The notes: a model not told the origin generated them from the sequence alone. 64,000 nucleotides of DNA from Anticarsia gemmatalis (GCF_050436995.1 NC_134767.1:1488001-1552000); one strand, 5' to 3'. Counted from the stretch's first letter, positions 31,645 through 41,989 are shown. Translations and numbers: made by a program.

Positions 31645-32220
31645 TCCTATCTTCTCAATGGTTTATTTTTTTAAAACAATTTGGGTAGGCTTTAGCGCAG
31701 TCAACACCAAAACCTAGTAGTTACTTAACCAAAAATATTCTCATAACTTTTACTGAAACAAAAACTGTAGTTATCTAAATATGAGCTAATACATTAAATC
31801 AAGTAAAGTAATCCGAATAATACAGCCTATAGAAACCACCACACATGCACTATTCATACACCTTACTACATTAGCAATAGAGTTCACTTTTCTTTAGCAA
31901 AATATCTTTATAAGTTTATAATATCTGTATACACTTTTGGAAGACCTTATTTTCAAAGCCATAGAGTTCATTTTTCTTTGACAAAATGTCGCTATAAGTT
32001 AATAATATTTCGTCCTTGGTATGAAAAACACACAGAATTCGGAACTAACACGATTTGCTATGAATATGTTATTGTTATTTATGTTATTTCGGTCGCGAGA
32101 TGTTATCTAACATGGAGTGAATATGCGTGTGTCATGTACAGTCGTGAGCATGAATGTGTGTCAAACTATCGCTTTTGAAGTATTTTTGAGACTACTTTTC
32201 GTGTTAATTTTCTTCCTTTT
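31645..32220. other. Unique AT-rich stretch
   Basis: Two ~45-bp segments (31877-31920 and 31963-32010), each with ATAGAGTTCAxTTTTCTTT and ATAAGTTTATAATAT-like blocks, form a weak local duplication. The 66-codon frame at 31978 is unsupported. Confidence 0.35.
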
Positions 32221-32221
32221 A

Positions 32222-32340
32222 ACTGGTTGTGAAGGTCAGATAGGCAGTCGCTCTATTTAAAATACTGGTATCCAGCTGCATCTGGTGAGATTGAAAGTCG
32301 TCCTCAACCTAGTTGAAAGGAAAAGTTAGGCTATTTTTTG
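32222..32340 (+). repeat. Interspersed repeat P, diverged
   Basis: AACTGGTTGTGAAGGTCAGA, TAGGCAGTCGCTCTATTTAA, then TATCCAGCTGCATCTGGTGA in the same order as the copies at 31.5 and 52.6 kb. Confidence 0.6.
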
Positions 32341-32344
32341 GGAT

Positions 32345-32855
32345 TGTGCTAAACATCAACCGTATATTCACAATTAATTAACTGAAATTGATTTATTTGA
32401 ACGAGGTTTTTTTAAAATATTTACTCCATCTTTCCTTTTCCTATCCATTTCATAAAATACAATGCAGTTTTAAATATACGTAAAATACATCTATTGTTCA
32501 ACTTGTATTCTTTTGATTAGATTTATGCTCACGACTGTACATTTGACTAGTATTTCAGGAAATATATTTTAAGATTCTTATATCTGATGGGGATTTGTTT
32601 GCCTTTCACGCACTATAATATGAATAGAATTCAGCACATTTCAGACCTACTTCAGACTTTTGCAAAAGTTATGCGTGTGATAAATTCACAGGCATTCTTT
32701 TTTCAGGGCAAAAACTTGTCTGAGATGTTGGTATTTCATACAACATAGTACGAGTAGAATGCTACTTTTAGACATCCTAAACAAAAATGTATTAGCCTTT
32801 ATTTCATAGTTTCAAGACTTTTAAAAGTATTTTTGTTTAGATTACATAGTTTCAC
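32345..32855. other. Unique AT-rich stretch
   Basis: No gene or repeat recognised. Confidence 0.35.
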
Positions 32856-32859
32856 GACT

Positions 32860-33134
32860 GTTGTACCCAATAGTGTAGGTAAAGATGTATGAAGTATGAC
32901 CACGTTTCACCATTGACATCATAAGTCCCATGTAAAAAGGGGTGAGTCTATCGGCATGTACCGGGCACGTTACCAAACTCCAGGCTACTAAAGCCCAATA
33001 GTCTAATATCAATAAAAAAATACTAGTATACTACTAATACCAGCTAATAGTAGTGATTTGCCGACCCGGGATTCAAACTCGAGACTTCATAATTTGCAAT
33101 CGGATACTCATTGGCTATGCCACAGAGCCAGCTA
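32860..33134 (-). repeat. SINE-B, nearly full length
   Basis: Plus strand shows AGTGTAGGTAAAGATGTATG, CCACGTTTCACCATTGACAT, CCATGTAAAAAGGGGTGAGT, GGGCACGTTACCAAACTCCA and, at the right, the inverse tRNA-like head with GGGATTCAAACTCGAGAC and GCTATGCCACAGAGCCAGC. A and B boxes are both still visible. Confidence 0.75.
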
Positions 33135-33424
33135 TTAGAGTATTAAGGATTATGTATTTACCTCTATATATTTTATATAGTAGTAACAAGGCCACAACGA
33201 AACGCGAAGCTCTAATAAATAAATAACACTTTTCGTGTTAATTCTCTTCCTTTTAACCTAATTATGTACAGGGTAAGTCAATGTATACTTAATATAAATG
33301 TGAAGGTCTGTCTGTTTATTTATCACCCTTTACTGCCAAACCGTTGAAACAATTTTAATAATAGTTGTATATATGTATTTGCTACTTTTATTTTGAAATA
33401 TCAATATTTACATACATGCATGCA

Positions 33425-33668
33425 TATCACGCCTGCTATACACAAAGATGTCGGCAGAGGTATTAAATACACACGCATTTTACAATGTTAGTTTCATGTT
33501 ATAGAGGCTATTGCTATTTACGGGGAACGTAACTAAACTCCGGACTTCTAATTAAAATAATCTCTTATATGAATTAGATAAGAACAATAGCATTGGCTCA
33601 ACCTAGGAATTAAACCCGGTACCTCATGATCAGCAGTCGTATACACTGTCAACCGCGCCTCAGAGTGA
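33425..33668 (-). repeat. SINE-B, nearly full length
   Basis: Plus strand shows ATCACGCCTGCTATACACAA, GGCAGAGGTATTAAATACAC, TACGGGGAACGTAACTAAAC and the head with GGAATTAAACCCGGTACCTC, ATGATCAGCAGTCGTATACA and CGCGCCTCAGAG. It follows the previous SINE-B in the same orientation, about 290 bp away. Confidence 0.7.
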
Positions 33669-33669
33669 G

Positions 33670-34025
33670 TCTTTCAAGTATTTTTTTAATGAAATTTAGC
33701 AAAGTGAAGTTTTAAAAACTCTAATATCGGCTACTTTTATTTTGAACCTTATTTCATTATTATGGTTTCACTTATAGGGAATCAAACTTTAAAGGCGTGC
33801 AAAGTCAGGGGATAAACTAGTGTAATAAATGATGTCACCCCACACCCCTGGCAGTAAAGTAAGTGACATAATAGTTTAAATATTGGCCAGGTCAAGCCGA
33901 GGCGGGGTTGTGTGTAATGCTCAAATATGGCCTGTTAGCATGAACATTAGGTTCCACTATTTTATCTTGAGCATCTTGGTTAGGTTAAATTAGTGACAAT
34001 GATAAACAGAACTTAGGTATATAGA
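33670..34025. other. Unique stretch left of the palindrome
   Basis: No gene recognised. Confidence 0.35.
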
Positions 34026-34027
34026 GT

Positions 34028-34665
34028 AAGATCCCAGAGCTGCCAGACCTACGTCATTTTAGCAAAGCTGAAATTTTGAGGATTGTTAGTATAAAGGGTA
34101 TGTTAAGAGGTATGCACATCCACTACCTTGAAAGCGGGGCCGTTTCTGAGGTAGCGCGGAGTGAAGGTGCGTAAAAAACGACCCAACCTACGTTATAGTA
34201 GCAAAGTTGGTTTTCAGATATGTTATTAATGATATTATGTAGAATTAAAATTGACTATTGCCAGACCGTTTCCCGGGGCCATTACTTCTGCCAGACGCCT
34301 TAAATGTTGTTAAAAAATGAGGTCAACTACGTCATAGTAGCAAGCCTAAATTTTATATATGTTATTAAAGGTACAATTTTAAGACCCCCTGTATGCGGAC
34401 AGACCATTCCGCAGGGCCCTTTGTCCCCTAGACGCCATTAAACTTTCCCTATGAGTGCGAGAGTAAGAGCATTATTCATACGCATAAATGAAAAAACAAT
34501 TGAATTAAAAAAATAAAAATTGAAAAATTATTGAATACTAGCTGACCCGCGCATCTTTGCTTGCGTCACTTAAGAGAGATAGGTCAAAATGTTACATAAA
34601 CGGGTTATGTAACATTTTTCACTGGTACTCTGCTCCTATTGGTCGTAGCGTGATGATATATAGCT
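34028..34665. repeat. Left arm of a 638-bp inverted repeat (foldback-like)
   Basis: Reverse complement of 35388-36025. Comparing the arms by eye I find a single difference (G34434 against the complement of T35619) and no length difference. The arm contains three degenerate tandem units of 139 bp beginning near 34048, 34187 and 34326, each with CTACGT-AT--TAGCAA and a later GGGGCC or GGGCCC block. The inner 128 bp is the 3' half of a Hel-1 Helitron. The outer end reads AAGATCCCAGAGCTGCC; GATC flanks both outer CCAGAG ends, but no clear target duplication is visible. Long arms built of tandem units recall foldback (FB) transposons of Drosophila; an inverted duplication is the alternative. Confidence 0.9.
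34538..34665 (-). mobile_element. Hel-1 Helitron 3' half, cut by the palindrome boundary
   Basis: Minus strand ends GCGCGGGTCAGCTAG and contains a short inverted repeat, GTTACATAA...TTATGTAAC, found in only this and the right-arm copy. It stops abruptly at 34665 where the matching Helitron at 35263-35515 continues for 125 bp more. The cut coincides with the start of the gene fragment. Confidence 0.85.
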
Positions 34666-35153
34666 AGATGCTGCACGGCTACAACTTTTCATTAACACGT
34701 ATACAGTCGGCGATGTGAATGAGAAATTCCACCGGCAAAATGTTAAAAAATTCGACGCAAGTAATTTACCTCCTTGTAAATCTGAATTGCTTCAACAATT
34801 TCGACGAGCAAATTATATTGCGGGTGTCTGGAGTAATGCTCATATAAAGCGTCCTAGCATTTTAAGCCCAGCAAATAAAGGGTGGGTTCTAAAGGATAAC
34901 CATTATCATTTTAAGTGATTTGATGGTGACCAATTGCCAAGTTTCGTAAGCGAATCACTTGAAAACGAATTAGGTATTTTATTTTAACTATAAATTATTT
35001 CAATATACCTACTTGTAACTGTTTTCAACATCATTACCTACATTTTTTTTTACAGAGAATTCAAGTAACAATGAAGACGATGGTGGAGATGATTTAAATA
35101 TTCAATTTGATGAGGGAAGTAAGAGCACAGATAATGATGATGATGATGAATGA
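34664..35153 (+). pseudogene. 3' fragment of a protein-coding gene with one intron and an in-frame stop
   Basis: From 34664 the frame reads LDAARLQLFINTYTVGDVNE, then KFDASNLPPCKSELLQQFRR and ANYIAGVWSNAHIKRPSILS, PANKGWVLKDNHYHFK, stop (TGA at 34916), FDGDQLPSFVSESLENE. The TGA stands where a Trp (TGG) is expected in a WFDGDQLP-like motif. A clean 82-bp intron follows (GT at 34974, TTTTTTTTACAG ending 35055). It is phase 1 and joins to an acidic final exon, ...NSSNNEDDGGDDLNIQFDEG and a D-rich end, stop at 35151-35153. The LPPC...RANYIAG.W...P...GW pattern resembles a family of uncharacterised insect proteins, probably transposon-related, that I recall only in outline. The 5' part is missing exactly at the inverted-repeat boundary. 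Confidence 0.7.
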
Positions 35154-35262
35154 CTACAATTTCTTTTTCATAATTTTTGTGAATAGTGTAAACCATATCT
35201 ATTTTTAAAATAATTCCCAAAATAATGTTACTTATCTTCCTAAACACTCCAAGTACTTTTAA

Positions 35263-35515
35263 TCTATACTAATTTTATAAAGCTGAGAAGTTTGTTTGTT
35301 TGTGTGAACGCGCTAATCTCAGGAACTACTTATGCGAATAAAAAAATATTTTACTGTTGGATAGCCTATTTATTGAGAAAAGCTATAAGCTATATATCAT
35401 CACGCTACGACCAATAGGAGCAGAGTACCAGTGAAAAATGTTACATAACCCGTTTATGTAACATTTTGACCTATCTCTCTTAAGTGACGCAAGCAAAGAT
35501 GCGCGGGTCAGCTAG
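35263..35515 (+). mobile_element. Hel-1 Helitron, complete, overlapping the right palindrome arm
   Basis: Starts TCTATACTAATTTTATAAAG between A and T and ends GCGCGGGTCAGCTAG. Positions 35388-35515 belong to the right arm; 35263-35387 lie in the spacer. It is therefore the ancestral copy from which the truncated left-arm copy was derived. The stem near the 3' end has decayed to CGCA/TGCG. Confidence 0.9.
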
Positions 35516-36025
35516 TATTCAATAATTTTTCAATTTTTATTTTTTTAATTCAATTGTTTTTTCATTTATGCGTATGAATAATGCTCTTACTCTCGCACTC
35601 ATAGGGAAAGTTTAATGGTGTCTAGGGGACAAAGGGCCCTGCGGAATGGTCTGTCCGCATACAGGGGGTCTTAAAATTGTACCTTTAATAACATATATAA
35701 AATTTAGGCTTGCTACTATGACGTAGTTGACCTCATTTTTTAACAACATTTAAGGCGTCTGGCAGAAGTAATGGCCCCGGGAAACGGTCTGGCAATAGTC
35801 AATTTTAATTCTACATAATATCATTAATAACATATCTGAAAACCAACTTTGCTACTATAACGTAGGTTGGGTCGTTTTTTACGCACCTTCACTCCGCGCT
35901 ACCTCAGAAACGGCCCCGCTTTCAAGGTAGTGGATGTGCATACCTCTTAACATACCCTTTATACTAACAATCCTCAAAATTTCAGCTTTGCTAAAATGAC
36001 GTAGGTCTGGCAGCTCTGGGATCTT
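35388..36025. repeat. Right arm of the 638-bp inverted repeat
   Basis: Mirror image of 34028-34665; the centre of symmetry is between 35026 and 35027, inside the intron of the gene fragment. Contains the same three 139-bp units in reverse order and the distal half of the complete Helitron. Ends CTCTGGGATCTT. The near identity implies a recent origin or recent gene conversion. Confidence 0.9.
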
Positions 36026-37335
36026 GGTCCAATAGGAAAAATAATCTGGGTAATATTTTTGTTTTAAAAAAAAATTGTGTCATTATTTCATGAAACTGAA
36101 AAACATTCTAATTCAGTAATTAACCTTAACCTTAACCTTATTAAAAAAATTGTCGAAAATTTTGACCCAACAATAAAATGTGAAAAATATAAATTGTCAT
36201 AGCTCTATCAAACTAAAATTATTGCTTACTTTCACAAAGACTAGTACACATATTATAATTTTTTGAAAAAAAAAATAATATCAAACCAGGATTTCTTTGT
36301 ACGAAGTTATACGTGGTATTTTTTTCAGTAATTTTTTTATCAGGCGAACACGAAAAAATCCTAATTATTTTAGTCTAAAATCGCAAATATCAAACTATTA
36401 TCACAATCCTAAATCAATTTCTCCCGTCACAAGCACAAAGCTCAGTAGCACACACACACACATACACACAAGGTATCTAAAACAAAAGCCAATGCTAGAA
36501 ATAAAGGCTTCCTTGGTAAACACCAACCCGCAGTACTAATTAGCCACCTTTAGATAACGCAAACTTTAACACATAGACCTAACAAGGGTGAGAAGGACTC
36601 AGGAATATAAGACTTTTTCCTTGTTTCACGATAAATAAAAATTGAATTGTAAATTTAAGATAGTTATATTTTCTGACCATATATATTTTTTCAGACTTCT
36701 TCTTGTGTAGTTGTAAACTGTTTGAGAGCCAGAAGATCCTCCTGTTAGGCTCCTTTTTCAACAGAGTAAGACTATTCGGTTTTGTGAAGATATAATAATA
36801 AATAAGTTTCAAATGATTTTAATTAAAGATAGGTAGACAGAGAAAAAGGGCATTTGCCCTACACTGAGACAGTATAGTCTGCCTAGCCTAATATTTGAAA
36901 ATAATATTTCAAGCAGTTTCAGTTCCAGGTAGTTTTTTCAGAAGATAATAAATTTGCTGTAACATATAGGCCACCGTCAGCTACATAAGCCTTCGGGTCA
37001 CTGATGCTCTAAATTTTATATATTTTGTATACATACCTCCACCAGCCGCGACGCTATACAATTCTCTAAGGTGTTAGACTGTAGCAAATTGCTTTGTAAG
37101 AAAGTGGAATTAGTATCGTGAATGACTATTATATTGTTAGGATGAGTAAAGTAAATACTTGCATAATTGAATCTTAAAGTGGAAAGCTCATTAATAAAGA
37201 ATGTTCCATACACGGCTAAGATAAAGGAATTAATATATTATGCAGATGATGATCCTATTACTAATCTAATAGCAATGTTTTCCTTTTATGTCAATAAATG
37301 ATAATATTAAGTTTTACTCATAAATGCCCTACGTT
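36026..37335. other. Unique AT-rich stretch right of the palindrome
   Basis: Includes a short CCTTAA hexamer run near 36121-36139 and a CACACA-rich patch near 36449-36470. Frames at 36297-36539 and 36579-36812 have no recognisable motifs. Confidence 0.35.
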
Positions 37336-37339
37336 AGAG

Positions 37340-37440
37340 TCACATAGTACCTTATTTATGGCTGGTGTCTCCTCCCAATGTTAAAGTGGTTGGTGAGGTC
37401 TTGAATATACACACCACACTGGTCAAGAGAGCGGACTCAG
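37340..37440 (-). repeat. Possible ancient SINE-A fragment
   Basis: GGCTGGTGTCTCCTCCCAAT, GGTGAGGTCTTGAATATACA and CACACTGGTCAAG follow the order of the SINE-A 3' end, but each block has several changes. Confidence 0.35.
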
Positions 37441-37472
37441 GAAATGGGAAATGCGTAGAAACTAGTACTAGG

Positions 37473-37625
37473 TTTTTCGGGAATTCCCGGGTAATTTGGT
37501 CTAAGTCGAGACGGGATAAAAATTATTGAATTTTGTTAACATTTCCGTGCATTATTGGAAGGTTTTAAAGAAATTCCGAGTTCCCGGGAATTCCCGGGAA
37601 ATGGGGCTCGAAAAGTCTCGGTGTC
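37473..37625. repeat. Cluster of CCCGGG/GAATTCCC palindromic motifs
   Basis: TTCGGGAATTCCCGGG at about 37478 and TTCCCGGGAATTCCCGGG at about 37582, with a further TCCGGGAACA, lie within 150 bp. I associate this pattern with the ends of BED-type hAT transposons in insects, but no complete inverted terminus or transposase frame is visible. Confidence 0.4.
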
Positions 37626-37629
37626 CGGG

Positions 37630-39215
37630 AACAAAAAAATAGTCGGGAGATGTGGAACTCTAACTGTCGTTATTCCTTTTTCGCAGATTAGAATATAATG
37701 CTGCATCGGTTTCGAGCCAGATTCATTGAAAAGTATGAAATTTGAAAAAAATATGATGAAATTAACAACTTTGTTTGTCAGAAAGGGCATTGACGTAGAA
37801 TACCTTTTAGCAGAGCGAATACAATTTGTTATATTTCTGAGAATCCATTGTAATTCTTTAAAATATAATATTACAGTACTTTCTAAGAATAATACGTATA
37901 AAATGCTGGTATCTCTGCGAAATATTAGTCAGGGGTATGTTGTAAAACCTGTATTATTATTTCCAATACATTACGCATCTTGGCATCTTGTAACCTAATA
38001 AAGGTTCTTAACATTCAAGATACTATGACGAAAATAAAACGAAATTGTTAAAAAAATACTATATTATTAGTAATATTCGATAAATAATGTTTATTTTTTA
38101 AGTACTTACTATAAATTTTTGAAGGATTTTGTTTTGGTAAAAATAACTTTTCCAAAAAAAAAAACTCTATTAAAATCTGCACTCCTTGTTCGAAGTTAGT
38201 ACTTAGGTATAATACGAGTTAGGTACCAAATAATTGGTGTACACTATAAATGCATGGTGACTTGAGAAGAGCTTTAAATGTGAATTTTCAGTAGTAAGTA
38301 CTTAAAACAAATAAAATGTTGAGTAAATTTTACCCACTAAGAAATATAATTTATCTTATTTCCACCTACTTACTGTATACACTTTCGTTAAAATTTAATT
38401 TTATAAGCTAACTGATACATTATAATATTTCATCAAAACCAGAATTGTATTAAAATGAAATAATTTACAATAATTCTCGAAAAATATGACTCATCAATTC
38501 ATAGAAATATCGCCTATACGCATAAAAAAAAGATGAAATTTAGCATAAAATTGTGAAATAAATATATTAAACAGTTCTATAGATCCACAGGTCTGGGACA
38601 CACTCATAATATCCTTTTACTTTTAGTTTCTAAGAAGTCAGTTTGCATACTCGCTTGCCACAAAGATTGTGACGCACTGAGCTCGTAAGAAATGATGTTT
38701 TGGAAAAGGTGATTGAAAAATTCGAATTACCAACTTAATTACTAATGAGTCTTATTTTAGGAACTGTATTTTTAAACCTGGTTTTGTGATAAAATTTTAT
38801 GTGACGTGACGTCTTTTAAAATGAATTAAGATGACGTTTATTTGATATCCGGTCTTTTTGGTCGGTCAAAGTGCGTTATAAGCTTTAAGCTTTTAGGAAG
38901 TTGTTAGTCATTTAGGGGTTAAAAAGTGTCCCAATTACGTCAATAAGCTTGAGATGAACAAAGGCTACTATTAAAAATTAACTGTTAAAACTAAAAAAGT
39001 AAAAAAGGTCTGAAGTTAGATTTTTATGACCGGCATAGTTGGTATTGTTATTTTTTTATTTATAACTATAATTATTAATGACAAAACAGGCGTATTTCGT
39101 ACACCTTTGCATCAACCTTCAAGTATATTAGGCTTATTATGTATGTATGTTTTCAATTGTTGATTACGCCTGAACCACAAAAGCATAGAGCATATTTAAA
39201 TTATTATTTACATTC
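37630..39215. other. Unique AT-rich stretch
   Basis: The plus frame at 37726-37998 (90 codons) starts MKSMKFEKNMMKLTTLFVRK and has no recognised homologue. Nothing else supported. Confidence 0.35.
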
Positions 39216-39232
39216 GCGGTGTATCCTCACGT

Positions 39233-39596
39233 GCCTGCTTTTGTTGCGCGGTCGGTAGTGTTTGCGACTGCCGCGCAAAAGGTCTCGGATTCAAATCCTG
39301 GGTCGGGCCAAAAAGTCTTTTCTGAGATTTTCCGAATTTTTCAGAGATCGCTCGGAGTCAGGAAGTAGAGGTCATAGACCATCGTGCCTCGGAGAGCACG
39401 TAAAGCCGTCGGACCGGCGCTTAACCTCTCACTGGTCGTGTCGGTTATCCGTCCCACCGGACTATGAGAGTGAAGGAATAGAGAGTGTACCTGTGTATTG
39501 TGCACCCACTTGGACACTATAAACAAAGTCCTGCACAGATGGCCAGTTTTAATCTGACCGTCGTAGCCAGATATCGGCTAGGAGGACATTATTAAT
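39233..39596 (+). repeat. Complete SINE-C, tRNA-derived, with perfect 13-bp direct repeats
   Basis: Head: GCCTGCTTTTGTTGCGCGGT (A-box region) and GGTCTCGGATTCAAATCCTG (B-box region). The body includes CCTCGGAGAGCACGTAAAGC, ACTGGTCGTGTCGGTTATCC, GACTATGAGAGTGAAGGAAT and GCACCCACTTGGACACTATA, and ends in CTAGGAGGACATTATTAAT. Both sides carry TGTATCCTCACGT (39220-39232, 39597-39609), a perfect 13-bp duplication, so the 364-bp insertion is complete and young. Pol III would start at the head. Frames 39262-39522 (+) and 39341-39526 (-) lie inside it and are not genes. Confidence 0.9.
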
Positions 39597-39614
39597 TGTA
39601 TCCTCACGTTCTCA

Positions 39615-40370
39615 GTGTATTCCCAACCTAACTAAGGTAACTTTAGCCACAATGTAAAGAAGTTGCAAATGTTCTATTCCTTTTATTTCGTAAGCTAACC
39701 TTTAGGTTTTTAGATAAATTTATTTTAACACTAAACGAAAGGATCGTTGTTGCACTTAGGTTTAAATGACTGTTTTAATAACTTACAATGTTCTACGCAT
39801 ATTATTACTTAAACTTGTACCGGGTTCGATTCGCGTATATAGTTTTGTGTGATTCATAATAGAATGAAGAGTCGCATATATATTTTTCTAATTGGCCCAA
39901 ATTTTAACGTGGTGTGGTGCAGTTGCTTAGGTTGTGGTCATGTCTCTACAATTGTGCCAGAGTCAGTTCCTGGGTTTGATTCTCACTTGTAAACAGTAAT
40001 TGTGTGCCATTATTTGGGTCTCATACTTTATGACCGCTTTTGATATTCCCGGGATCCAAACCTTCTATAAATTATAATACGAGTTTAGTGGTGACAAACA
40101 GACTGCAGTCAATACCCTATTTATTGACAACTAATTCTGATCAATCAAAATTCACCTTTGAATCATGCTTACATGCACTATACGTGAACCAATAAGTCGC
40201 AACAGCCAGGTCATAAGAGGTCACATACGTTGTTATGAAGTTGTTAACTGAACACCTTTTCACTAATTTACCATATGCGGGTTGACAAGTGGTCTTAGTA
40301 TCTTTACGCCCGTATTCATTTGTTGGATGAGCAGATATTGTGTGTGTTAAGTACCACTTGGTATTGTTGA
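39615..40370. other. Unique stretch
   Basis: A weak tRNA-like B-box (GTTCCTGGGTTTGATTCTCA near 39965-39984) hints at an old SINE head, otherwise nothing recognised. Confidence 0.35.
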
Positions 40371-40373
40371 CTA

Positions 40374-40493
40374 ACCCCCGATTTCTGAGGAGCATTTAAT
40401 GGTAGTTTATCTATTCAATAGCGTTTACGGTCATGTAAAAATGACGGTTTGAATAGATAAACTATCGCTAAATGTACCTCAGAAACCGGGGGT
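40374..40493. mobile_element. 120-bp snap-back MITE
   Basis: Almost entirely one inverted repeat: ACCCCCGATTTCTGAGG on the left and, reverse-complemented, ACCCCCGGTTTCTGAGG on the right, continuing through GGTAGTTTATCTATTCAA and its counterpart. The loop is about 25 bases. No coding capacity and no clear target duplication. The minus-strand frame 40141-40395 overlaps one arm by chance. Confidence 0.75.
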
Positions 40494-40624
40494 GAGTTGG
40501 TTATCTTTACTTATTGAACATTTTGTTTGTGTTTACCAAGCCTTAATTAGCCTAAGCCTAATCTAACTTTCTAACTAAGTAGTAAAGGAATAAGCTACAA
40601 TTTAACTTCTGAAAAAAATATTTA

Positions 40625-40875
40625 TCTATACTAATATAATAAAGCTGAAGAGTTTGTTTGTTTGTTTGAACGCGCTAATCTCAGAAACTACTGGTCCGAT
40701 TTGAACATTTTTTTGAGTGTTCGATAGTCCATTTATCGAGGAAGGCTATAGGCTATAAATCATCACGCTACGACCAATAGGAGCAGAGTAGCAATAAAAA
40801 ATTGTTACAAAAACGGGGAAAATTTGGACCCATTTCATCTTATGTGACGCAAATGAAGTTGCGGGGGTCAGCTAG
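40625..40875 (+). mobile_element. Hel-1 non-autonomous Helitron
   Basis: Starts TCTATACTAATATAATAAAG and ends TTGCGGGGGTCAGCTAG between A and T. The 3' stem is weakened (GCAAATGAAGTTGC). Short GTTT array. Confidence 0.9.
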
Positions 40876-40887
40876 TCATTAATATAC

Positions 40888-40927
40888 TACTTCTGGGCAA
40901 GGGTCTTCTCCCGTAATGAGGGAGAGA
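40888..40927 (-). repeat. SINE-A terminal scrap
   Basis: ACTTCTGGGCAAGGGTCTTC and TCCCGTAATGAGGGAG on the plus strand match the SINE-A 3' end; nothing more is preserved. It lies 12 bp beyond the Helitron end. Confidence 0.55.
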
Positions 40928-40929
40928 TC

Positions 40930-41550
40930 ATGACTGTTCCTACTAACAAAATTTAAAAGGTTTATATCTAATCCCACAATGAAATACAAAATCAAAAACA
41001 TGAGATGTAACTAGACTAACAATTTATATTAATCAAAAATATTTAGCTATTATTAGAGCTAATTATAGTATTCTATAGTAAACTATTTATCAATATTTCA
41101 TAGAACCTTCGTCAAAAGCATCATAAAAAAGTCCCCCACGACACCGGCTTACCCAACAACAGTACTTTAACGTTATCTAAAAATAACATCAACAAGACAA
41201 ACAAAACAACCTATTTCTTATAAAAAAAAAACAACTTTAAAAAACCGCTGCACTTGCACATCACATCATACGGCTTAGCTATTGTTAAACGGGTTTTGAG
41301 CAGGCACTGACAACAGTACACTTGTCTCTTTTTAACTTGTGGATATCTGTATGTTCTGTCTTTGTCTCTCGTCGTGTCGTGTAAAGGATGGTGCGCAGGA
41401 GTCGTTTTTTTATTTAAATTTGAATAAATTTACACTTTTAAAGAAAGGTTTTGAGTTTACACTCGGTTTTTGAACCCTGCACTTCATTATGTGTGATGTT
41501 ATGATGCTTTCCAATAGGTTTGTTACAAACATTATAGATTTTATAACTTG
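40930..41550. other. Unique stretch
   Basis: No gene or repeat recognised. Confidence 0.35.
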
Positions 41551-41552
41551 AT

Positions 41553-41713
41553 TAAAACATTGTGATGAAACCTTGCACGCTTAAATTTTTTTAACGCATT
41601 TTTTAGAGAATGCGAAAACCCTCCGCACTTGGTCAACATGGTAAACTCAAGGCCTGACCTTTCTAGATTTGGGAAGAGACCCTTGCCCAAGCAGTAGGAC
41701 AGTAATAGGTTAA
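41553..41713 (+). repeat. SINE-A, 5'-truncated
   Basis: Plus-strand SINE-A from ATTGTGATGAAACCTTGCAC through CCGCACTTGGTCAACATGGT and ACTCAAGGCCTGACC to CAGTAGGACAGTAATAGGTT. Moderately diverged. Confidence 0.75.
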
Positions 41714-41731
41714 GAAAAAATTGATTGAAAA

Positions 41732-41940
41732 GTCACCCCTGTTATACCTGAAAGTGTAGACAGAGGTGCATATAAAAAACCCGCGTTTTGCCATTAACAA
41801 TGCTAGTCCCATGTAACAGGAGGTGAGTCTATTGCCAAATATACCGCGCATATAAATTAGAGAAGTCCAATAATATTTTGGAATCGAACCGCAGACCTCA
41901 TGATTAGCAGTGGGATGTACTACTGACCGAGAAGAGGCAG
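41732..41940 (-). repeat. SINE-B with tRNA-like head
   Basis: Plus strand shows CACCCCTGTTATACCTGAAA, GTGTAGACAGAGGTGCATAT, CGCGTTTTGCCATTAACAAT, CCCATGTAACAGGAGGTGAG and the inverse head with GGAATCGAACCGCAGACCTC. It directly follows a SINE-A copy of opposite strand. The minus frame 41663-41851 is an artefact. Confidence 0.8.
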
Positions 41941-41989
41941 AACCACATTATATGAAATATTATGACGCTTTAAAATAGTTTTATTAAAC

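Noticed and set aside
36121..36139. CCTTAA repeats as telomere-like sequence
   Set aside because: Insect telomeres are TTAGG (CCTAA) pentamers; this is a short hexamer run of three units.
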